Source of the DNA: CAVRJC01 sp964505725
GTDB lineage: Bacteria > Actinomycetota > Acidimicrobiia > IMCC26256 > DASPTH01
NCBI GenBank assembly: GCA_964505725.1
Contig: CAZDJK010000073.1
Location: 1 to 54,453 of the forward strand
Direction: 5' to 3'
Length of the DNA stretch: 54,453 nucleotides
In this document: in pieces, positions 1 through 6,755 of the stretch
Layout: every line of letters begins with the position of its first letter
Numbering within the stretch: the stretch's first letter is position 1
Notes under the pieces: generated by a model
What the model was told of the DNA's origin: nothing
Databases searched by the model: none
What the model saw: the letters and a program-made list of their open reading frames with translations, nothing else
Position numbers and translations under genes: made by a program

Positions 1-91
1 GGCACTCTGGCCCGAGCGGCGCACAGCATACGACGAACTGCCACCCTGCGTGGCTCGCCCACCACTGGCGGGGACAGCGTGACAGACGAGA

Positions 92-117
92 GCCGCGGAC
101 GTCACTTCCGTCGCGGC
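92..117 (+). other. Hairpin upstream of small peptide 1
   Basis: A 9-bp stem with one bulged G pairs 92-101 with 109-117 around a 7-nt loop. No T-run follows, so it does not look like an intrinsic terminator. It lies 36 nt upstream of the first small peptide and may be part of its mRNA leader. The flanking 1-91 stretch shows no convincing gene. Confidence 0.4.
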
Positions 118-153
118 CAGTTCGGGTCGTGCCCTTGGGAGGGAGTCTTGACC

Positions 154-240
154 ATGTCGAAGTCGACCAAGCGTGCCATCACGCTCGCTATCTCGATGAT
201 CGCTCTTGCGATTGGAGGCGTTGCCGGCCACTTCAAGTAG
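154..240 (+). CDS. 28-aa hydrophobic small peptide 1
   Basis: The ATG is preceded by a good ribosome binding site (GGGAGGGAG, about 5 nt upstream). The 28-codon frame encodes a basic N-terminus (MSKSTKR), a single hydrophobic helix of about 17 residues, and the tail GGVAGHFK. It closely parallels a second 28-codon peptide at 662 (same length, basic start, one helix, Gly-Gly followed by His, aromatic and basic residue at the end), which argues that it is a real gene. It could be a membrane-inserted regulatory peptide, a type I toxin-like peptide or a signal peptide. I do not recognise a family. Confidence 0.5.
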   Translation: MSKSTKRAITLAISMIALAIGGVAGHFK

Positions 241-661
241 CAAGCGAGGCGCCGCGACGGCCAGTTCATTCATTGCCGTGTACGCGCTCATAGGGAGCGC
301 GAATCCGACAATGAACGGGGAACGAGGGACAGCAGGCCTCGGGGCCGGGTGAGCGAAATCAGACGATTTCCGGCATTCCGGCGCGGGAAAGGCCGAGAGA
401 AGTGGCCCCTGTGGCCATTGGGGCTTGCCTCGAGGTCGAAATTTGTCGACACTCCCTTCGACACGGAATGTCAGGGTCCGGGGCGGGACCTGGGGCGGAC
501 CGCATCGGGAACTGGCAGGGAGGTGGGATCCGACCGTCTCGGGGTGGAGACGGCAAGGCCTCGGCCTGAGTATGAGTCAGAGCGGGTACCTGAAGCGAAG
601 CGCTCTGTCCGTTGGGCACACAGCGAAGCCCACGCGGGAGAACGAATGCTCAGGAGATCTC
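241..661 (+). other. 421-nt gene-poor leader between the two small peptides
   Basis: No credible protein-coding frame was seen. The base composition is less extreme than in the surrounding genes, with AT-richer patches around 265-275 and 440-450. The 3' half (534-632) contains three consecutive perfect hairpins just upstream of small peptide 2, so this is probably a structured 5' UTR or a non-coding RNA rather than degraded coding sequence. Confidence 0.45.
534..632 (+). promoter_or_regulatory. Three-hairpin structured leader (candidate riboregulator)
   Basis: Three hairpins are readable by eye: CCGTCTC/GAGACGG (534-540 with 547-553, 6-nt loop), CAGAGCG/CGCTCTG (578-584 with 601-607, 16-nt loop) and TGGGC/GCCCA (613-617 with 628-632). 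They end 19 nt before the CAGGAG ribosome binding site (651-656) of small peptide 2. A known riboswitch could not be assigned: the GGCAAGGCC...GGCCTGAG stretch recalls the c-di-GMP-I receptor strand but the rest of that consensus is missing. Confidence 0.35.
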
Positions 662-748
662 GTGAAGAAGACCAAGTTCCGCGTTGCGACCGCAGCCTCC
701 GGGCTGATCGCCATGCTTCTCGCCGGCGGTGCCGTTCACTGGCGGTAG
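662..748 (+). CDS. 28-aa hydrophobic small peptide 2
   Basis: A GTG start lies 5 nt after CAGGAG. The peptide is MKKTKFRVATAASG followed by a hydrophobic segment and the tail GGAVHWR, 28 residues in all. It matches small peptide 1 in length, charge layout and C-terminal pattern (GG-x-His-aromatic-basic). It ends 57 nt upstream of a membrane HD-domain gene on the same strand, so it may be cotranscribed with it. The function is unknown. A lone membrane helix with a short charged cytoplasmic end fits a regulatory micropeptide or toxin-like peptide. Confidence 0.5.
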   Translation: MKKTKFRVATAASGLIAMLLAGGAVHWR

Positions 749-805
749 TCAGGAACTCTTTGGCCGGGGCCCTGCCTCCTCTTCCCCGACGCTCCGATCA
801 GTGTC

Positions 806-2203
806 ATGGCGCAGCGTGGCGTTACGTCGAGGAGAGTTCATCCGCTCGTCGTGGTTGCGGGCGCGGTCGCCGTCGCGTGCGCGGTCGTGTCCGCCACCGT
901 GTCCCTCGATCGCATGTCTCTCGGCGACGTCGCGGCGATGCTGCTCTTCTCGGGGCTGGTGGTCGGCTCCGTCCATCTGGACGTGATCGTGCGACCCAAC
1001 ATGTCGATCAGCGGGCACGTCATCGTGCTCACGGCCGCGTTGGTCGTCTTCGGTGAAGGGCACCTGTACTTCGCAATCGCGGTCGTTGCCGCGTCGAACG
1101 CGTTGTATCTCCCGCTCTGGCGCCAGCGGAAATGGGACGCGATCATCATGGACGCCAGCACCGACAGCATGGGCCTCCTCGCGGGAGCGGCGGTGTCCTG
1201 GACGGTTATCCATGCGTCCGGCGGTACCGCTGATCTGCTCGTGGTCTTCATCGCGACCTCGATCGGTGCGTCGGCCTACCTGCTCATCAACGCGTTCCTG
1301 GTAACGGGCGGTCAGGCCGTCGTCTTCCACGAACCATGGCGCCCGATGCTGGCAGAGGCATTGCGCTACCAGTCGGGCGCCTACCCGTTCGCGCTGATCG
1401 GGATCGCGCTCGGCTGGGTGTACCTCACGCTCGGCGGCGTGGTCGTGCCGCTCGTCGTCATGCCGATCCTGATCGCGCGCAGCGCGTTCGCGTCGTACCT
1501 CGATCTCAAACGCGCGCAGGAGAACACGATCGACACGCTGATCCGCGCGCTGGAGGCGAAGGATCGCTACACGGCCGGCCACGCGCAGCGGGTCGCCATG
1601 TTCGCGGGGTACATGGCGGAGGAGTTCGAGCTCGGGCCGCGCCGCTGCGAGCGGCTGCGCTACGCCGCGCTCATGCACGACATCGGCAAGCTCGTCGTCC
1701 CCAACCAGCTCCTGAACAAGCCGGGCCGCCTGACCGAGGCGGAGTTCGATCGGGTGCGCCGTCACGAGTCGGTGTCGGTGGAGCTGTTGCACCGGATCGA
1801 CTTCCTCGCGCCGGTCGCAGGCGACACCACCACCGAGGCCGCCAGTGCGGCAGTCGACGGGTCGGGGCTGATCGAGCCCGCCATCATCCACGTGGCCGAC
1901 GCGTTCGACGCGATGACGTCGACCCGTTCCTATCGCCGCGCCCTCTCGCAGGAGACCGCGTTCGCGGAGCTCCGGAAGGGGACGGGGACCCAGTTCAACG
2001 GTGCGTGCGTCGAAGCGCTCGTCACCGCGATCGAGCGGCGGGGCGAGCGCTACGGGGAGGGGCACGAGACCGCCGAGCACGAGTGGGAGGTGGCACCGCC
2101 CGAGGCCGGCACCGGATCGGCGGGGCTCGGGGACCTCGTCGACGAGGAGCCGCCGGCCGACGCGCGCCACGAGCCGCAGGCCGAAGAGGTGTCGCGCGCG
2201 TGA
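806..2203 (+). CDS. Membrane HD-GYP-like protein with altered GYP segment
   Basis: This 465-aa protein has about six hydrophobic segments in residues 12-225 and an HD domain from about 240 to 415. Visible metal-site elements are His259 (GHAQRV), HDIGK at 291-295, RRHE at 319-321 and VADAFDAM at 363-370, which in HD-GYP proteins mark c-di-GMP phosphodiesterases. The family hallmark HHExxDGxGYP, expected around 338-355, is absent: that stretch reads GDTTTEAASAAVDGSG. Catalysis on c-di-GMP is therefore doubtful, and another nucleotide substrate or a sensory role is possible. The gene overlaps the next one by GTGA, so the two are translationally coupled. Confidence 0.85.
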   Translation: MAQRGVTSRRVHPLVVVAGAVAVACAVVSATVSLDRMSLGDVAAMLLFSGLVVGSVHLDVIVRPNMSISGHVIVLTAALVVFGEGHLYFAIAVVAASNALYLPLWRQRKWDAIIMDASTDSMGLLAGAAVSWTVIHASGGTADLLVVFIATSIGASAYLLINAFLVTGGQAVVFHEPWRPMLAEALRYQSGAYPFALIGIALGWVYLTLGGVVVPLVVMPILIARSAFASYLDLKRAQENTIDTLIRALEAKDRYTAGHAQRVAMFAGYMAEEFELGPRRCERLRYAALMHDIGKLVVPNQLLNKPGRLTEAEFDRVRRHESVSVELLHRIDFLAPVAGDTTTEAASAAVDGSGLIEPAIIHVADAFDAMTSTRSYRRALSQETAFAELRKGTGTQFNGACVEALVTAIERRGERYGEGHETAEHEWEVAPPEAGTGSAGLGDLVDEEPPADARHEPQAEEVSRA

Positions 2204-3369
2204 GCCGGTGGGTGCGCGTCCTCGTGCTCTTCGGCGCCGGAGCGGTCGTGGCGCTCGCGACCGAGGTCGCCGATCCGGGTACGCGGTGGTCCGCGCTCGC
2301 GCTGCTGGGTGGCGCGATCGCGGCCGGGGATCTGCTCGAGCTCCGTCCGCCCGGGCGTGAGGCGCTCCCGATCGCGTTCGCCTACGCGGTGGTGCTGGCG
2401 CGGAGCACCGACGTCGGCGACGGCATGCTCGTGCTCACCGTGGCCCTCCTCGCGAGCTTCCTGCTGCGTGCCGAGCCGACGTCGGCCGTCGGCCGGGCCC
2501 GGGTCCTCGCCCGGCGGCTCGTCGCGTGCGCGGCGGCGCTCGTCGCGTACCACGCCACGCTCGATGCGATGGGCTCGGTCGCCGGCCGTGGCCGGCTGCT
2601 CCTCGCGTTGACGGCGGGCGCGGTCGCGCCGCTCGTCGTCGACGAGCTCGCGCGCATGGCGAGGGTGCGTTCACCGGCGATCCCGCGTGCCGGACGGACC
2701 GCCGACCTCGCGCTGGTCACGAGCGGCATCCTCATGGCGATCAGCGACCAGGGCGTCGACGGGCACGGCGCCATGGGGCTGTGGGGCCCGGCCGTGTTCA
2801 CGATCCCGCTGCTCGCAGCCTGGTACTCGTACGAGCACCTGGCCGAGATCCGTCGCACCTACGACCAGACGATCCGCGCGCTCGGCGCCGCCCCCGAGCT
2901 CGGTGGGTTGGTGCTGGAGGGCCACGCCGAGCGTGTCGCCGCGCTGAGCGTCGGCATCGCCGACGAGCTCGGGTTCACGCGCGCGGACGTGGAGAACCTC
3001 GAGATGGCCGCGCTGCTGCACCACCTGGGCCAGGTGTGCCTCGACGAGCCGGAGCTCGGCCGACCGCCCGAGCCGTCGGCCGTCGCCATGTCGGGTGCCG
3101 AGATCCTGCGGAGCACCGAGCTCCTGGCGGCCGCGGGCGACATCATCGCAGCCGAGACGCTTCCCGTCTCCGGCGACGGCGTCGCCGTGTCGGGCCACAT
3201 CCTGAAGGTGGCAAGCGCGTTCGACGAGCTGAGCGGGGGGCGGGACGAGAATTCCGGTGCCGCGCTCGAGCTGCTCGCGTCCGCGCCCGCCTACGAGTAC
3301 GACGTCCGGGTCGTGACCGCGCTCGACGCGGTGCTCGACCGGCGAGGTGCGCTCAGTCGGAGGTCGTGA
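2200..3369 (+). CDS. Membrane protein with degenerate HD domain
   Basis: A GTG start overlaps the stop of the preceding HD protein. The 389-aa product has hydrophobic segments over residues 5-215 and then a remnant HD domain. GHAERV (His242) is retained, but the HD motif reads LHHLGQ (273-278) and the expected VADAFDAM reads VASAFDEL. The metal-ligand Asp residues are thus missing, which suggests a pseudoenzyme. Coupling to the upstream HD protein suggests a two-protein membrane complex in which this subunit regulates or scaffolds. The 3' end overlaps the convergent DUF5317 gene by 17 nt. Confidence 0.8.
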   Translation: MSRWVRVLVLFGAGAVVALATEVADPGTRWSALALLGGAIAAGDLLELRPPGREALPIAFAYAVVLARSTDVGDGMLVLTVALLASFLLRAEPTSAVGRARVLARRLVACAAALVAYHATLDAMGSVAGRGRLLLALTAGAVAPLVVDELARMARVRSPAIPRAGRTADLALVTSGILMAISDQGVDGHGAMGLWGPAVFTIPLLAAWYSYEHLAEIRRTYDQTIRALGAAPELGGLVLEGHAERVAALSVGIADELGFTRADVENLEMAALLHHLGQVCLDEPELGRPPEPSAVAMSGAEILRSTELLAAAGDIIAAETLPVSGDGVAVSGHILKVASAFDELSGGRDENSGAALELLASAPAYEYDVRVVTALDAVLDRRGALSRRS

Positions 3370-3928
3370 CCTCCCCGACGTCGAGGGCGACGCCGTTGCG
3401 ACGAGGCCGGCGGCTCGCCTGGAAGCAGACGTCGACCACGCCGAGGAGGATCACGACGTCCCCGATCGAGAACTGCTCGTTCGGGCGACCGGGCAGCGTG
3501 ATCTGGTCGCCGAGGAAGCCGAGGCGGTCGTCGCCGGTCGACGGCTTGTGCTTGACCGTGTGCTCGATCGGCACGTGCACCTCTTGCCCGTGCCGTTCGA
3601 CGACGTCGTCCTTCGTGGGCATGCCGTGGTTCAGGCCGATGACGAGGGCGTTCAGCGCGACGCCCACCGCGACGACGACGAAGCCGCTCGTCCGGAGGTT
3701 GAGCAGACAGAAGGCGAAGATGAGGACGAACGACAGCACGAGCAGCCCGAAGCCGAGGTCGTCGATTCGATCGGCCGGAAGCGTGACGACCTCCAGCACC
3801 ACCTGGATCGCGAGCGCCACGAGCAGGATCCACAGGTGCCGCAGCTCGATCTGGCCCAAGCGGCGGAAGCTCCCCTTCGTCACGACCACCAGCACCACGA
3901 CGATGACGATCGCCACGAGGTACGGCAC
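3353..3928 (-). CDS. DUF5317 family membrane protein
   Basis: This 191-aa protein has an N-terminal membrane segment, two or three further helices around residues 30-105, then a soluble loop with the pattern NHGMPTKDD, a LGFLGDQI element and a final helix (FSIGDVVILLGV). This layout matches DUF5317, a family of unknown function in Actinobacteria and some Firmicutes. It is transcribed divergently from the small biotinyl-like gene, with 53 bp between the starts. No catalytic motif is visible. Confidence 0.75.
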   Translation of the reverse strand: MPYLVAIVIVVVLVVVTKGSFRRLGQIELRHLWILLVALAIQVVLEVVTLPADRIDDLGFGLLVLSFVLIFAFCLLNLRTSGFVVVAVGVALNALVIGLNHGMPTKDDVVERHGQEVHVPIEHTVKHKPSTGDDRLGFLGDQITLPGRPNEQFSIGDVVILLGVVDVCFQASRRPRRNGVALDVGEVTTSD

Positions 3929-3981
3929 CGCGAAACGGTAGCCAAGCCGCCTCGAGTCACGAGTCGATACGCTCGGGCGCG

Positions 3982-4200
3982 ATGTACGAGCTGCGGGCCA
4001 GGGTGGGCGGCGTGGTGACCGAGGTACCGGTCGACGAAGGTCAGATGGTCGCCGAGGACGACCAGATCGCGATCGTCGATGCGGCCGGTGCCCGCATCGC
4101 GGTGACGACGGACGTGCCCGGCGTGGTGCGCGAGCTCTACGTCGAACGCGGCGCGGCCGTCTCCCAGGGCGAAGTGGTCGCGCTCATCGACGAGGCCTGA
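3982..4200 (+). CDS. Stand-alone biotinyl/lipoyl-like domain without lysine
   Basis: This 72-aa protein has the flattened barrel pattern of biotin carrier domains: two GGVV/PGVV strands, EGQMVAEDDQIAIVDA, and a C-terminal GAAVSQGEVVALIDE. In true carriers the hairpin carries EAMKM with the modified lysine; here it reads DAAGARI, and the whole protein contains no lysine at all. It cannot carry biotin or lipoate through lysine. It might be a structural or binding module. A TACGCT hexamer 8 nt upstream of the ATG would fit a nearly leaderless transcript. Confidence 0.75.
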   Translation: MYELRARVGGVVTEVPVDEGQMVAEDDQIAIVDAAGARIAVTTDVPGVVRELYVERGAAVSQGEVVALIDEA

Positions 4201-4217
4201 CGAAAGCCTGACGAAAG

Positions 4218-5234
4218 TCAGTAGTTCGCGGGCAGCAGTCGCTCGAGGTACGTGTAGAAGAAGAAGAGCACGACGAGGAACGGGATCGCGCCCGCGAACC
4301 ACACGTACCAGCGCCGGTAGCGATGGAATGCGAACCACCACGCGCAACCCATCACCGCCACGATGAGCCCCCAGATCAGCGCGGGAACCCGGGACGACGA
4401 GTCGCCCGACAACCCGCTGATCTTCACCTTCACACGGGACGTCGGCGCGGAAGCCGCGAGTGGGAGCGTACCGACGGGGATCTCGAGGTCGGCCTGCACG
4501 ATGAGTCGTTGGGCGGCCGAGTACTTCGGGTTGCACGTGGTGAGGGTCAGCGTCGCCAGGTTGTGGCCCGGCCGATCGGGATCCGGAATAGGGTCGAGCA
4601 CCTGCACGTCGGTGGGGTCGACGGCGAACGGGTCGCGGCTGACGGTGTAGGTGAAGGTCCCCTGCACCGTCTGGAGCGTGATCTCGTCGCCCTTCCCGAG
4701 CTGGTCGAGGTCGCCGAACGGGTGCCCGTAGGTCGTGCGGTGGCCGGCGATCGCGGTGTTCCCCTCCTGGCCGGGGAACGGCGTGCCGGGGTAGTGCCCC
4801 GGGCCCTTCTGGAGGTCGTTGACGTCCACCCCCTCGACGACCACGAGCGGGTCGCGGGTGTCGAGTCCGATCTTGGGGATCCGGATGAAGGCCATGCCGT
4901 CGCCGTCGGACGGCGTCGGGGCGGGGGGCAGGGTGGTCGTGGTCGGCGCGGCCGACGACGAGACGGTCGGATTGTCGGCACCAGGGCTGGTGGTGGTGGC
5001 GCCATTGGTCGAAGACGTCGAGGGGGTCGATGGCGAAGCTTGGCGGAGCGACTGGTGGAGGTCGTCCCGGAGCTGGCTCTGGGCCCGCGCCTCGTAGATG
5101 CCGGTGCCCCAGAGCTGGTAGGCGACGAAGAGCAGCAACAGGATGCCCGCCGTGAGCAGCACGCGCCCGACCCACCCCACGACGCTGCGCACCCACGAGA
5201 GGCTAACCAGCCCGTTTCGGTACGCCGGCGTCAC
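4218..5234 (-). CDS. srtE: Class E sortase
   Basis: This 338-aa membrane transpeptidase has an N-terminal helix (residues 25-42), a Ser/Thr/Pro-rich linker (65-108) and a sortase domain. The catalytic set is visible: His165 in AGHRTTYGH, Cys234 in TLTTCNPKY and Arg243. The TLTTC context is typical of actinobacterial class E enzymes, which attach surface proteins to peptidoglycan. Unusually, the domain is followed by two further hydrophobic segments (about 285-305 and 312-332). No sorting-signal substrate lies next to it. The start is GTG. Confidence 0.9.
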   Translation of the reverse strand: MTPAYRNGLVSLSWVRSVVGWVGRVLLTAGILLLLFVAYQLWGTGIYEARAQSQLRDDLHQSLRQASPSTPSTSSTNGATTTSPGADNPTVSSSAAPTTTTLPPAPTPSDGDGMAFIRIPKIGLDTRDPLVVVEGVDVNDLQKGPGHYPGTPFPGQEGNTAIAGHRTTYGHPFGDLDQLGKGDEITLQTVQGTFTYTVSRDPFAVDPTDVQVLDPIPDPDRPGHNLATLTLTTCNPKYSAAQRLIVQADLEIPVGTLPLAASAPTSRVKVKISGLSGDSSSRVPALIWGLIVAVMGCAWWFAFHRYRRWYVWFAGAIPFLVVLFFFYTYLERLLPANY

Positions 5235-5278
5235 GTGGGCCGAGATGGGTCGGTTCGCCCGTTCCCGGAGTCCGTTCG

Positions 5279-5284
5279 TAGACT
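5279..5284 (+). promoter_or_regulatory. Candidate -10 for the ccm operon
   Basis: TAGACT is well placed to initiate about 21 nt before the ccmA GTG, leaving room for the GGAGG ribosome binding site at 5301-5305. The -35 is not clear. Confidence 0.35.
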
Positions 5285-5311
5285 CACGCCATCGATCGCT
5301 CGGAGGCGAGT

Positions 5312-5989
5312 GTGCCCGTCGTCGTCCGTCTCCGCTCCGCTGTGTGTCTCCTCGGGCGGTTCCCCGCGCTCACCGGCGTCGACCTCGACGTCGCCGAGCG
5401 CGAGATCGTCCTCCTCTCGGGTGCCAACGGAGCCGGCAAGACGACGCTGCTCCGGCTGCTCGCGGGGCTCGTACCGCTGTACTCGGGCGAGGCGATGGTG
5501 CTCGGGCACGACCTCGCGGTCGACCGACGCGCCGCCCGGCGGGAGCTCGCCTTCGTCGGCCACGAGACCTTCTGCTACGACGACCTCACCGCCCGCGAGA
5601 ACCTCCGCTTCGCGGCCCGGGCGAGCGGCGGGTCGGGGGCGGCGGCCGACGACGCGCTCGAGCGCGTCGGGCTCGCCGGCGCCGCCGATGTGCTCCACCG
5701 GCGGCTCTCCGCCGGCCAGCGGCGGCGGCTCGCGCTCGGCGTCGCGCTGGCCCGCCGGCCGCGCCTGCTGCTGCTCGACGAGCCGCACGCCGGGCTCGAC
5801 ACCGACGGCCGCGCGGTGCTCGACGAGCTCGTGCGCGCGACACCGGGCGAGGGCCGTTCGGTGCTGGTCGCGTCGCACGAGCTGGAGCACGCCCGTCACC
5901 TGGCGGCGCGAGAGGTGACCCTCACGAGCGGGCGGACACCGGCGCTTCCCTCGCCCGCTCCCCTCGCTGCGGAACCGGTGCGCGCGTGA
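5312..5989 (+). CDS. ccmA: Heme exporter ATP-binding protein CcmA
   Basis: This 225-aa ABC ATPase has Walker A GANGAGKTTLL, signature LSAGQRRRLAL and Walker B LLLLDEPHAGLD. It is the first gene of a nine-gene System I cytochrome c maturation operon, where CcmA powers release of heme-loaded CcmE from CcmC with CcmB. The GTG start has a GGAGG ribosome binding site. The stop overlaps the ccmB start by four bases (GTGA), a coupling repeated along the operon. The operon context distinguishes it from a generic ABC protein. Confidence 0.93.
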   Translation: MPVVVRLRSAVCLLGRFPALTGVDLDVAEREIVLLSGANGAGKTTLLRLLAGLVPLYSGEAMVLGHDLAVDRRAARRELAFVGHETFCYDDLTARENLRFAARASGGSGAAADDALERVGLAGAADVLHRRLSAGQRRRLALGVALARRPRLLLLDEPHAGLDTDGRAVLDELVRATPGEGRSVLVASHELEHARHLAAREVTLTSGRTPALPSPAPLAAEPVRA

Positions 5990-6660
5990 ACCTCTGGCAG
6001 GAGGTCCGGCTGGTCGCGGGCAAGGACCTGCGCATCGAGGCGAGGTCGCGCGTCACCCTCCAACAGATCCTTCCCTTCGGCGCCATCGTGCTCCTGCTCT
6101 TCGCCTTCGCGCTCGACCCCGACCGCGGTGTGCTGCGGCGCGTCGCGCCCGGGATGTTCTGGGTGACCGTGCTGCTCGCCGCGCTCCTCGCGGTCTCCCG
6201 TTCGTTCACCATCGAGGCCGACAACGGCGCGCGCGATGGCTTGCGGCTGTCGGGGCTCGACGGTGCGGGCGTGTTCCTCGGCAAGGCGGCCGCGGTCGCG
6301 TTGGAGCTGGTCGCGCTCGAGGTCGTGCTGGCGGCGGTGGTGGTGGTGCTCTACGGCATCCACCTGAACACCCTGGTGCCGCTCGTGCTGGCCACTGTCG
6401 CCGCGACCATCGGCGTGGCGGCCACCGGTACCCTCTACGGCGTGCTCGCGGCGGGTCTGCGGGTGCGCGAAACCCTCGTGCCGGTGCTGCTGTTGCCGGT
6501 GGTGGCGCCCGTCCTCCTCGGGGCGACCCGAGCCTGGGAGGCGGCGATCGACGGCATACCTTCGGACGCATGGCCCTGGGTCGCGCTCCTCGGCGTGTTC
6601 GCGTTGCTGTTCACGACGATCGGGATGCTGGCCTTCGGCCCGCTCCTGGAGGAAGCATGA
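5986..6660 (+). CDS. ccmB: Heme exporter membrane protein CcmB
   Basis: This 224-aa polytopic protein begins with a charged cytoplasmic stretch (KDLRIEARSR) typical of CcmB, then six hydrophobic segments. It forms the membrane channel-like subunit with CcmA and CcmC at the cytoplasmic membrane. Its last codons carry the first copy of a 15-bp direct repeat that also contains the ccmC start, so the ccmB/ccmC junction has been remodelled by a 90-bp insertion. Confidence 0.92.
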   Translation: MNLWQEVRLVAGKDLRIEARSRVTLQQILPFGAIVLLLFAFALDPDRGVLRRVAPGMFWVTVLLAALLAVSRSFTIEADNGARDGLRLSGLDGAGVFLGKAAAVALELVALEVVLAAVVVVLYGIHLNTLVPLVLATVAATIGVAATGTLYGVLAAGLRVRETLVPVLLLPVVAPVLLGATRAWEAAIDGIPSDAWPWVALLGVFALLFTTIGMLAFGPLLEEA

Positions 6661-6755
6661 GCGGAGCGTCGGCGGGCCGGGTATCCCGGCCCGCAGCGGA
6701 GCGGGGCCCGAGCGGCCCGGCGGCGCAGCCGCCGGGAGCGGGAAGCATGAGCGGA
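6651..6755 (+). repeat. 15-bp direct repeat flanking a palindromic 90-bp insertion
   Basis: GGAAGCATGAGCGGA occurs at 6651-6665 and again at 6741-6755, exactly 90 bp apart, so the reading frame is preserved. The intervening DNA contains a perfect 10-bp palindrome GCGGGCCGGG/CCCGGCCCGC (6672-6681 with 6685-6694, loop TAT) and further GC-rich dyads. Both copies contain a possible ccmC ATG. This resembles insertion of a small palindromic element with duplication of the target, or a local duplication later diversified. Confidence 0.75.

Noticed and set aside
340..400. Possible c-di-AMP (ydaO-type) riboswitch
   Set aside because: A GAGCGAAATC motif is present, but the other conserved blocks of that aptamer were not found in order.
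540..610. Possible c-di-GMP-I (GEMM) riboswitch upstream of the HD gene
   Set aside because: The segment GACGGCAAGGCCTCGGCCTGAG recalls the GEMM receptor strand, but the GGGCAAACC partner, GAAA tetraloop and the 3' GGGTTACC-like strand are absent.
749..2170. Long open frame antisense to the HD-domain gene
   Set aside because: It is an Arg/Asp/Glu/His-rich shadow frame in very GC-rich DNA, with no domain; the sense frame encodes a recognisable protein.
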